NCBI GenBank assembly: GCA_947178085.1
Contig: CAMWWS010000201.1
Location: forward strand, 1 to 5,650
From: an uncultured Lachnospiraceae bacterium
GTDB taxonomy: Bacteria > Bacillota_A > Clostridia > Lachnospirales > Lachnospiraceae
DNA: 5,650 nucleotides
Direction: 5' to 3'
Shown here piece after piece: positions 1 through 5,401 of this stretch; position 1 is the stretch's first letter, and each line of letters begins with the position of its first letter. Made by a program: the position numbers and the translations under genes. Under the pieces are notes generated by a model that saw nothing but the letters and a program-made list of their open reading frames with translations, searched no databases and was not told the DNA's origin.

Positions 1-1
1 G

Positions 2-706
2 GATCGGGATAAGGACGGACGTATGGATATAATCCTGATTACTTCATGCGCTGATGCGGGTTGGACATATGCCGGGAAATCGGATAAAGTAGGCGACGTA
101 CTGTTTCAGAGCAGACAGGATGCAAGATTTTACCGTGATTACCGTATTTCTGATAAGATAAACAGATTTGGAATGAACAAAGGTGCAGATTTTATCACAG
201 CGTTTGTCAGGGATGATTTTTCTACAGAATTTTTATATACCGCGGAAACGTTGGATGAACTGCTTTCACATGACATGCAGATTATTCAGGAGCAGTGCTA
301 CACCAGAACATTTGGAAAGCTGGGGAAATTACAGGTTGTGCCGGGAACTTACAGGATTTCAAACTATGATGTTTTTATGATATATCTGGTGAATGAACAG
401 GGTGATATTGTATCCAGCTTACAGCCAATGGGTAATTATGATAATCTGTATGCGCTAAAAGGTATCAGTTGTCGGGATATTGACGGCGACGGCCTTAAAG
501 ATATAATCGTGCTGGCAAGGTACAGTTATGAGGGCGACGACGGGCGGCTTGTCGTGGAGAGCGATTATTCCATTTATTACCAGAGAACAGGCGGCTTTTC
601 AGCGGATACGGAAATGAAGAAAAGGTATCGCTGCGGTGATGGAGATACTATGGAGCTGCTGGTGGAGAAGGCACGCGCCTATTGGGGCTGGGAATCAACG
701 AATTGA
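2..706 (+). CDS. 3' part of a protein with VCBS/FG-GAP-like calcium-binding loops; N-terminus outside window
   Basis: The reading frame is open from the first complete codon (position 2) to the TGA at 704-706, giving 234 visible residues. An ATG at 23 exists, but I do not take it as the start. The seven residues before it plus the next two (DRDKDGR-M-DI) form an aspartate-rich loop matching a second loop, DIDGDGLKDI, encoded at 476-505. Such DxDxDGxxD-I/L loops are typical of FG-GAP/VCBS beta-propeller repeats and related calcium-binding modules of exported proteins. No membrane segment is visible in this part; a signal peptide or lipobox would lie upstream of the window. The gene ends 20 bases before the response regulator gene with no terminator between them, so it is probably the first visible member of that operon. 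It could be a surface ligand-binding or accessory protein for the kinase, but this is inference. Exact family is uncertain. Confidence 0.8.
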   Translation, partial: DRDKDGRMDIILITSCADAGWTYAGKSDKVGDVLFQSRQDARFYRDYRISDKINRFGMNKGADFITAFVRDDFSTEFLYTAETLDELLSHDMQIIQEQCYTRTFGKLGKLQVVPGTYRISNYDVFMIYLVNEQGDIVSSLQPMGNYDNLYALKGISCRDIDGDGLKDIIVLARYSYEGDDGRLVVESDYSIYYQRTGGFSADTEMKKRYRCGDGDTMELLVEKARAYWGWESTN

Positions 707-714
707 GGAAGGAG
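707..714 (+). promoter_or_regulatory. Ribosome binding site supporting the GTG start of the response regulator
   Basis: GGAAGGAG lies directly after the TGA of the upstream gene and 12 bases before the GTG at 727. The GTG gives the canonical receiver N-terminus (M/V-I-K-I-L-I-V-D-D), and no ATG occurs in frame nearby. A TTG at 720 is out of frame. The site therefore fixes 727 as the start despite slightly long spacing. Confidence 0.65.
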
Positions 715-726
715 CAGGGTTGAAAA

Positions 727-1380
727 GTGATTAAGATACTTATTGTGGATGATGAAAAACCGATTTGCGATTTGATAGATTTGAATCTTTCGTCTGCCGG
801 TTATCAGTGCACTGCAGTGCAGGACGGATTGGAAGCGATTGAAAAAATCGAAAATAATACCTATGATTTGATTTTACTGGATATCATGCTTCCGGGGGCG
901 GATGGCTATGATATTATGGAGTACATACGTCCCGCCGGAATTCCCGTAATATTTATTACGGCTAAGCATGAGGTAAAGGACAGGGTAAAAGGACTTAAGC
1001 TGGGAGCCGATGATTATCTGGTGAAGCCTTTTGACGTAGTTGAGCTTGTAGCAAGAGTGGAGGCGGTGCTTCGCCGATACAATAAAGCGGAGCAGAAACT
1101 GACGGCGGGAGATATTACAGTAGATGTGGATGCACACAGGGTTACTAAGGCAGGAAGACTGATAGAACTGACTAATAAAGAATTCGGTCTTTTGGTACTT
1201 TTTATAAAAAATAAAAACGTGGCGCTTTTTAGGGAAATGCTGTATGAAAAGGTCTGGGAGGAAGAATACTTTGGTGATAGCAGAACTTTAGATTTGCATG
1301 TACAGCGTCTGAGAAAAAAACTCGGCTGGGAGAATAATTTGGTAGCAGTATATAAAGTCGGATACCGCCTGGAGGTATAG
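727..1380 (+). CDS. OmpR/PhoB-family two-component response regulator
   Basis: This 217-residue protein has the usual length and layout of the OmpR/PhoB family. The N-terminal receiver domain (about residues 2-115) carries the acidic pair D8/D9, the phospho-acceptor D52 (LLDIMLPGADG), T78 (FITA) and K100 (VKPF). The C-terminal winged-helix DNA-binding domain (about 125-217) includes the ELTNKEFGLL segment, the recognition helix RTLDLHVQRLRKKLG and the wing ending VYKVGYRLEV. It should be phosphorylated by the kinase encoded three bases downstream and then bind direct-repeat DNA as a head-to-tail dimer. The start is GTG. The best candidate target in the window is the 11-bp repeat array before the amidase-deacetylase gene, but that link is inferred from site architecture, not shown. 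The protein resembles PhoP/WalR/VanR-type regulators only at family level, so I assign no symbol. Confidence 0.96.
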   Translation: MIKILIVDDEKPICDLIDLNLSSAGYQCTAVQDGLEAIEKIENNTYDLILLDIMLPGADGYDIMEYIRPAGIPVIFITAKHEVKDRVKGLKLGADDYLVKPFDVVELVARVEAVLRRYNKAEQKLTAGDITVDVDAHRVTKAGRLIELTNKEFGLLVLFIKNKNVALFREMLYEKVWEEEYFGDSRTLDLHVQRLRKKLGWENNLVAVYKVGYRLEV

Positions 1381-1383
1381 AGG

Positions 1384-2847
1384 ATGAAATTTTCATATAA
1401 AATATTGCTGTGGATGGTCATTGTCATGGCATTGGCATTGGGGTTCAGCGGCTACTATTTTGTGAATTATGTGTTTGAGACTTCTCTGGAGCGTGAAGTG
1501 GGTCAGGCATTGGATGAAAGCAGCATTCTCGGCTTTGCTTTTGAGACGGCAGCGCTTAGTGTACCGGCGAAATACAGTTATCTTCCGGACACTACGGTAG
1601 AAGAGATTGCCGCCAATCTGGAAAAAAGCGGACAGGGCGGCGGCAGACTGATTCGTATTTCCGATGAAGAAAGAAGTCTTTTGTATGCAAGTGTCGGCTT
1701 CGAGAGTTATGCGGATTATGGATTGAAAGAAGACTATGAACTGATATCGCAGATAGGTGAAAATGTTAAGGCATATCAGGTTGTCCGGGTGGAAGACAAG
1801 TATTATATTCATACAGGAACAGCAGTTAAGGCACTGAACAGAGTCATATATCTGGAGACTCTGAGAGATGTTTCAGAGGTTTTTACAGAGCGTGAAATGG
1901 GATTTTCATTGTACCGGCGGGTAACGCTGATCATGTTATTGGCAGGTACGGTAATCATGCATTTTATTTCTTCGTTCCTGACGAAACCTGTCAGGCTGCT
2001 GACAAGGGCGACGAAACGCATGGCGGCAGGAGATTATTATTATCGTGCCAAACAGGTAAGCCATGATGAACTGGGGCAATTGACAAGAGACTTTAACAGT
2101 ATGGCGGAGGCTCTTGAAAAAAATATCGAAAAACTTGAAGAGGAGATTGAGGCAAAAGAAGAATTTATGGGTGCGTTTGCACATGAGCTGAAAACGCCGC
2201 TGACCGCAATAATAGGATATGCGGATATGCTGCGCTCCCACAAAATGGATGAAGAACAGAGTTTCATGTCTGCTAATTATATTTATACGGAAGGAAAGCG
2301 GCTTGAAGCCATGTCGTTACGTCTTTTGGATATTATCGTTGCGGGTAAGACAGAAGCGCAGCTTCAAAAATATTCGGCAAAGCTTATGTTTGAATATTTG
2401 CAGGATATGTTTATAGGCAGCAGGGATATGGATTTTAGTTTTCAATATGATGAAGGAGAGATTCTGGCGGAAGTCAATCTCATTAAATCACTGCTGGTCA
2501 ATCTGATTGACAATGCCTGTAAAGCATCAGAAGCCGGCAGCCGTATTGATGTAAGCGGAACTGCTCTAGAGGAAGGTTACATGTTTTCAGTAAGGGACTA
2601 TGGTATAGGAATTCCGGAAGAAGAACAGCGTAAGATAACACAGGCGTTTTATATGGTAGACAAATCCCGTGCGAGAAGCAAGAACGGAGCAGGACTTGGT
2701 CTTGCCCTCTGTGCGGAGATATTAAAAATACATAACAGTCAGTTGGAGATAGAAAGCGAAGAGGGCAAAGGCTCATGCTTCAGCTTTGTTCTGCCGTATG
2801 GGATTAGCGAATCGAATACGCGTACAACTGAAAGGAGGGAATATTAA
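1384..2847 (+). CDS. Membrane-bound sensor histidine kinase (HAMP-HisKA-HATPase_c)
   Basis: This 487-residue kinase starts at an ATG 8 bases after GGAGG (1371-1375), which lies inside the end of the regulator gene. Domains in order: transmembrane helix 1 (about residues 7-30); an extracytoplasmic sensor region of about 145 residues (32-177) that I cannot assign; transmembrane helix 2 (about 179-199); HAMP linker (about 200-252) beginning TKPVRLL; and a HisKA domain with phospho-acceptor H267 in FAHELKTPLT. The HATPase domain has N-box N373 and N377 (NLIDNACKAS), G1 box D405-G-I-G (DYGIGIP), F-box around FYMVDKSR (422-429) and G2 box NGAGLGLAL (434-442). All catalytic boxes are intact. There is no PAS domain, unlike WalK of Bacillus. 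It is the obvious partner of the upstream regulator. The signal sensed is unknown; the neighbouring exported proteins and the cell-wall enzyme suggest an envelope cue. Confidence 0.96.
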   Translation: MKFSYKILLWMVIVMALALGFSGYYFVNYVFETSLEREVGQALDESSILGFAFETAALSVPAKYSYLPDTTVEEIAANLEKSGQGGGRLIRISDEERSLLYASVGFESYADYGLKEDYELISQIGENVKAYQVVRVEDKYYIHTGTAVKALNRVIYLETLRDVSEVFTEREMGFSLYRRVTLIMLLAGTVIMHFISSFLTKPVRLLTRATKRMAAGDYYYRAKQVSHDELGQLTRDFNSMAEALEKNIEKLEEEIEAKEEFMGAFAHELKTPLTAIIGYADMLRSHKMDEEQSFMSANYIYTEGKRLEAMSLRLLDIIVAGKTEAQLQKYSAKLMFEYLQDMFIGSRDMDFSFQYDEGEILAEVNLIKSLLVNLIDNACKASEAGSRIDVSGTALEEGYMFSVRDYGIGIPEEEQRKITQAFYMVDKSRARSKNGAGLGLALCAEILKIHNSQLEIESEEGKGSCFSFVLPYGISESNTRTTERREY

Positions 2848-3671
2848 TGTTATATAAAATAAAAATAGCAATATTTCTCCTTTTGGCAGTAGGCGCATTG
2901 GCGGTATCCATCTGGGGGCCGGAGGCTCTGGCGAAATATCAGGATAAGGGAATGCTGAATAAAATCCATGCGGAAGAAGTAGAAACAGCGGGGGAAGGTT
3001 ATCGCTATAAGCTGAATGCTAATGAAAAGCTGTACATTCTTTCCAGATGCTTAAGTGCACAGACACTTCCGGGAAGCGATGGGAGCGCAATGGCGTATCT
3101 GGGAGAGTCAGGACTCTATCAGGAGTTGGACGGTTCATATGCTTTTGTGGCGAATTACAGAACTCCTTCCGATCAGGAAATTTCCGATGAGCAGATTTAT
3201 GAGACCTGTAACGGAGCTATAGATACTTTGAAGGAACTTGGTATACTGCCGGAGGAAATCAGGGAGGTTTTGCCGAAGTCCTATGACGCAACTTTATATT
3301 CCGCAATAGATATATTGGAGCCGAGAAACAATATAGCAGTTTGGAAACTGAGCCTTTCAAACAGTCAGGTAAATGCCGATAAGGGCAATCGTCTGATAGA
3401 CGCTTATATCGGTGCGGAGGATGGAAAAATATATGAATTCTATGCAAGAACCTCTCTTCTCTGGGAAGACATCGATACGGATAAAATCATAAAAGCATGG
3501 GGCGGATACATGGGATTGGGGAGTCCTTCGCCGTACGAGTCTGACAACCCCTTGTTAGAGACAACACCTTATTATAAAAAGTATGTATTTCCGGGAATGG
3601 GAGATGAAAGAACAATAGTTACCGTAGGTTATTATGAGGGAATAAATGAGATTTTTCTTAAAATATCATAG
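2847..3671 (+). CDS. Exported or membrane-anchored protein of unknown family, co-encoded with the two-component system
   Basis: This 274-residue protein starts at an ATG sharing one base with the kinase stop (TAATG, 2845-2849). A strong AAAGGAGGGA site (2831-2840) lies within the kinase gene, so translation is probably coupled. The N-terminus (MLYKIK, then a hydrophobic stretch at about residues 7-23) is a signal peptide or anchor; ALA at 27-29 is a possible signal peptidase I site. The rest is soluble and mixed alpha/beta. The segment at about 160-200 (NNIAVWKLSLS to LIDAYIGAEDGKIYEFYA) alternates strands with a 'DGKIYEF' turn reminiscent of PepSY-like folds, but I do not recognise a family. 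Two cysteines (C68, C121) lie in the exported part. Its position directly after the kinase is like accessory regulators such as YycH/YycI downstream of WalRK, although no sequence resemblance to those is evident to me. A role modulating the kinase is inference. Confidence 0.85.
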   Translation: MLYKIKIAIFLLLAVGALAVSIWGPEALAKYQDKGMLNKIHAEEVETAGEGYRYKLNANEKLYILSRCLSAQTLPGSDGSAMAYLGESGLYQELDGSYAFVANYRTPSDQEISDEQIYETCNGAIDTLKELGILPEEIREVLPKSYDATLYSAIDILEPRNNIAVWKLSLSNSQVNADKGNRLIDAYIGAEDGKIYEFYARTSLLWEDIDTDKIIKAWGGYMGLGSPSPYESDNPLLETTPYYKKYVFPGMGDERTIVTVGYYEGINEIFLKIS

Positions 3672-3715
3672 TAATACCTTTTCGTAAAACAATAGAAAAC
3701 TTCAAAAATTAAGAT

Positions 3716-3814
3716 GATGCAAAAATGATGCAAAAATTATGGGAATTTGATGCAAAAAATATGTAACTTTGATACAAAAATGATGAAACTTTGATGCAGC
3801 TCTTGTGTAATCTG
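3716..3814 (+). repeat. Nine-unit 11-bp direct-repeat array, candidate response-regulator operator
   Basis: Consecutive 11-bp units begin at 3716, 3727, 3738, 3749, 3760, 3771, 3782, 3793 and 3804. The best conserved read GATGCAAAAAT (3716 and 3727 identical; 3749 differs at the last base; 3771 has GATACAAAAAT). Units 3738, 3760 and 3782 read TATGGGAATTT, TATGTAACTTT and GATGAAACTTT. Taking bases 3-8 of each unit gives TGCAAA, TGCAAA, TGGGAA, TGCAAA, TGTAAC, TACAAA, TGAAAC, TGCAGC and TGTAAT, a TGNAAM-like hexamer every 11 bp without a slip. OmpR/PhoB-family regulators are known to bind such hexamer-N5-hexamer direct repeats. The array lies in the intergenic region upstream of the amidase-deacetylase gene, and its last units overlap where a promoter should be. 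Binding by the adjacent regulator is inferred. Confidence 0.8.
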
Positions 3815-3820
3815 TAAATA
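3791..3820 (+). promoter_or_regulatory. Possible weak, activator-dependent promoter of the amidase-deacetylase gene
   Basis: TTGATG (3791-3796) could serve as a -35 and TAAATA (3815-3820) as a poor -10, with an 18-base spacer. The last two repeat units would overlap the -35 and spacer, as at activated PhoB/PhoP promoters. TGTAAT (3806-3811) is another -10-like string but lacks a suitable -35. No good sigma-A promoter is visible, and I see no clear sporulation sigma-factor consensus. The exact start site is unresolved. Confidence 0.3.
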
Positions 3821-3834
3821 ACAGATAACACAAG
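3802..3834 (+). promoter_or_regulatory. 33-bp imperfect palindrome or 5' leader hairpin before the amidase-deacetylase gene
   Basis: The left arm CTTGTGTAATCTGT (3802-3815) pairs with ACAGATAACACAAG (3821-3834). Thirteen of 14 positions match, with one A/A mismatch and a five-base AAATA centre. It overlaps the last unit of the 11-bp array and the candidate -10, and ends three bases before the GAGGTG ribosome site at 3838-3843. It could be a repressor operator or, if transcribed, a hairpin in the leader that affects translation or mRNA stability. It is not a terminator, because no T-tract follows. Confidence 0.65.
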
Positions 3835-3837
3835 AAA

Positions 3838-3843
3838 GAGGTG
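3838..3843 (+). promoter_or_regulatory. Ribosome binding site of the amidase-deacetylase gene
   Basis: GAGGTG lies 7 bases before the ATG at 3851. It decides the start in favour of the long frame (482 residues) over an overlapping 61-codon frame whose GTG start at 3841 falls inside the site itself. Confidence 0.7.
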
Positions 3844-3850
3844 TCAAAGG

Positions 3851-5299
3851 ATGTACGCAAGAGAAGCAAATTATTCGCGGTATTATTGTCAATATCTGAA
3901 GAGAGAAAAAAAGGTAAAGGCAGGAAGACGTCTGTTGGCCTTAACTTTGGCAGTGACGATTATCGGTTCGACAGCGGCTATTGCACAGGAGATTCCGAAG
4001 CTAAGTGCATGGTTGGCAGCGGATGATATAGAAGCAATGAATGAAGATGTGGTTACGGAGGCTGAATTTATTAAGGATGTTAGCGCCGGTGAGTCAGTAG
4101 TTGTGGAAGAAATAGCTGAAAACCCGGCTGGGACGGAAGTTATAGCGGGGACAGAAACGCCGGTTGTTTTTGTGGATGCCGGGCACGGTGGTGAGGATGA
4201 AGGCTGTGCGAGAGACGGCGTTCAGGAGAAAGTGATAAACTTAGAAATTGCGAAACTTGTGCAGTCGCGGTTGGAAGAACTTGGATATGAAGTCGTGATG
4301 GCACGGGAAGACGATACATATATAGCCAAAGAAGATCGTGTAGTGGCAGCTAATCAGGCTCAGGCAGATATTTATATAAGCATTCACCAGAATGCTTCTG
4401 AAATTAATGATGCAAGCGGAATAGAGGTCTGGTATGATGGGACTGACACAAGCAGAGACAGTAAGCGCCTGGCGCAGCTTATGTGGCAGCAGACGATGAT
4501 AAGCACAGGAACCGATATGCGGGAGCTAAGAGGGGATGCAGATTTTCATGTGACCGGAAAAACTACAATGCCGGCATGTCTTGTTGAATGCGGATTTTTA
4601 TCCAATACAGATGAACGTTTGAAGCTTGATACGCCGGAATATCGGGAGCAGATAGCGGCGGGAATAGTACAGGGAATAGAATATTATTTTCACCCGAAGA
4701 CCATGTATCTGACATTTGACGACGGTCCTTCCGAAGAAAATACGGCGCGCGTTCTGGATATTCTGAAAGAGAGAAATATTAAGGCAACATTTTTCCTGAT
4801 AGGGGAAAATGTGAGAAATCATCCTGAGATGGCACAGCGGATTGTTGCTGAGGGGCATACGATAGGGATTCATTGTTATAATCATGATTATGAAAAAGTC
4901 TATGAAAGTGTGGAAAGCTATATACAGGACTTTGAAACAGCCAGACAGACCGTGTACGAGGTAACCGGCGTAGATGCTAAGCTCTTTCGGTTTCCGGGAG
5001 GAAGTATCAATGCATATAATAAAGGAGTAAGCGATGAAATCATTGAAAAGATGACGGAGATGGGATACATTTATTATGATTGGAACGCCAGCATGGAGGA
5101 CGCGGTAAAAGATCCGGATCCGGAAATATTGATTACGAACGGGCTGAGCAGTACTCTTGGGCGCAAAAAAGTAGTGATGCTGGCGCATGATGTCGTATAT
5201 ACTACGGGAATATGTCTGGAACGGATGTTAGACGGGCTTCCGGAATATGAAATGAAACCGCTGAGCGAGGAAGTGACACCGATACAGTTTAACAGATAA
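3851..5299 (+). CDS. Bifunctional cell-wall enzyme: N-acetylmuramoyl-L-alanine amidase (Amidase_3) fused to NodB-type polysaccharide deacetylase
   Basis: This 482-residue protein has a basic N-terminal region (to about residue 27, RREKK/AGRR-like), a hydrophobic segment at 28-45 with a possible AIA|Q cleavage at 45/46, and an acidic linker to about 104. Two catalytic domains follow. The Amidase_3 domain (about 105-280) has the zinc ligands H112 (DAGHGG), E126 (GVQEKVINLEIA) and H179 (SIHQNA), and the catalytic E246 (LVECGFLSN). It would cleave the MurNAc-L-alanine bond of peptidoglycan. The NodB deacetylase domain (about 284-465) has motif 1 TFDDGPS (D290, D291), metal ligands H341 and H345 in HCYNH, motif 3 RFPGGS (R380), DWN (410-412) and motif 5 LAHD (H446). 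All key residues of both domains are present, and the domains abut with almost no linker. It acts outside the membrane. An 11-bp repeat array and a palindrome precede it, and an intrinsic terminator follows. Whether it acts in vegetative wall, lysozyme resistance or spore cortex is not determined by the sequence. Confidence 0.95.
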   Translation: MYAREANYSRYYCQYLKREKKVKAGRRLLALTLAVTIIGSTAAIAQEIPKLSAWLAADDIEAMNEDVVTEAEFIKDVSAGESVVVEEIAENPAGTEVIAGTETPVVFVDAGHGGEDEGCARDGVQEKVINLEIAKLVQSRLEELGYEVVMAREDDTYIAKEDRVVAANQAQADIYISIHQNASEINDASGIEVWYDGTDTSRDSKRLAQLMWQQTMISTGTDMRELRGDADFHVTGKTTMPACLVECGFLSNTDERLKLDTPEYREQIAAGIVQGIEYYFHPKTMYLTFDDGPSEENTARVLDILKERNIKATFFLIGENVRNHPEMAQRIVAEGHTIGIHCYNHDYEKVYESVESYIQDFETARQTVYEVTGVDAKLFRFPGGSINAYNKGVSDEIIEKMTEMGYIYYDWNASMEDAVKDPDPEILITNGLSSTLGRKKVVMLAHDVVYTTGICLERMLDGLPEYEMKPLSEEVTPIQFNR

Positions 5300-5307
5300 C
5301 TTTATAC

Positions 5308-5343
5308 AAGCCTTCAGGTCTGAAATAGATTTGAAGGCTTTTT
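5308..5343 (+). terminator. Rho-independent terminator after the amidase-deacetylase gene
   Basis: AAGCCTTCA (5308-5316) pairs perfectly with TGAAGGCTT (5332-5340). The stem continues inward through two G-T wobble pairs and TCT/AGA to a five-base loop (5322-5326), giving 14 base pairs in all. A run of T (5339-5343) follows. It starts nine bases after the stop codon. Confidence 0.92.
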
Positions 5344-5358
5344 AAATAATGAATTATA

Positions 5359-5367
5359 TGATATAAT
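5359..5367 (+). promoter_or_regulatory. Extended -10 promoter of the DUF1538 gene
   Basis: TGATATAAT (5359-5367) is a perfect TATAAT preceded by the TGN extension. At 17 bases upstream the -35 position (5339-5344, TTTTTA) falls in the T-tract of the terminator and is a poor match, so the extended -10 probably carries the promoter. Transcription would start near 5374, leaving a leader of about 28 bases. Confidence 0.7.
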
Positions 5368-5401
5368 TTCGGCATAGGCATATTAAAAGAGGTGATTATT
5401 A

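Noticed and set aside
808..821. Perfect 14-bp palindrome TGCACTGCAGTGCA
   Set aside because: It lies inside the receiver-domain coding sequence. A palindrome of this length is expected by chance about once in every few windows of this size, and the arms do not extend further.
1014..1427. 137-codon - strand frame, together with the neighbouring antisense frame at 1393-1812
   Set aside because: Both are shadows of the regulator and kinase genes, whose family motifs are complete on the + strand.
727..2847. Identification of the regulator and kinase as WalR/WalK
   Set aside because: The kinase lacks the PAS domain of WalK, and the neighbouring genes are not the walRK-yycHI cluster. Only the hexamer-N5 form of the candidate operator is similar.
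3716..3814. CRISPR array or mobile-element terminal repeats as an explanation for the tandem repeats
   Set aside because: The units are 11 bp, contiguous and without unique spacers. No cas, transposase or integrase gene is present.
3672..3850. Riboswitch or small RNA in the leader region
   Set aside because: Apart from the single AU-rich palindrome there is no multi-helix fold or known aptamer motif that I recognise, and no attenuator with a T-tract.
3841..4026. 61-codon + strand frame overlapping the start of the amidase-deacetylase gene
   Set aside because: Its GTG start lies within the ribosome site of the larger gene and it shows no domain. The signal sequence and linker of the real gene are in the other frame.
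4598..5188. 196-codon open frame on the - strand
   Set aside because: It is antisense to the amidase-deacetylase gene, has no ribosome site or recognisable protein features, and is explained by codon bias of the real gene.
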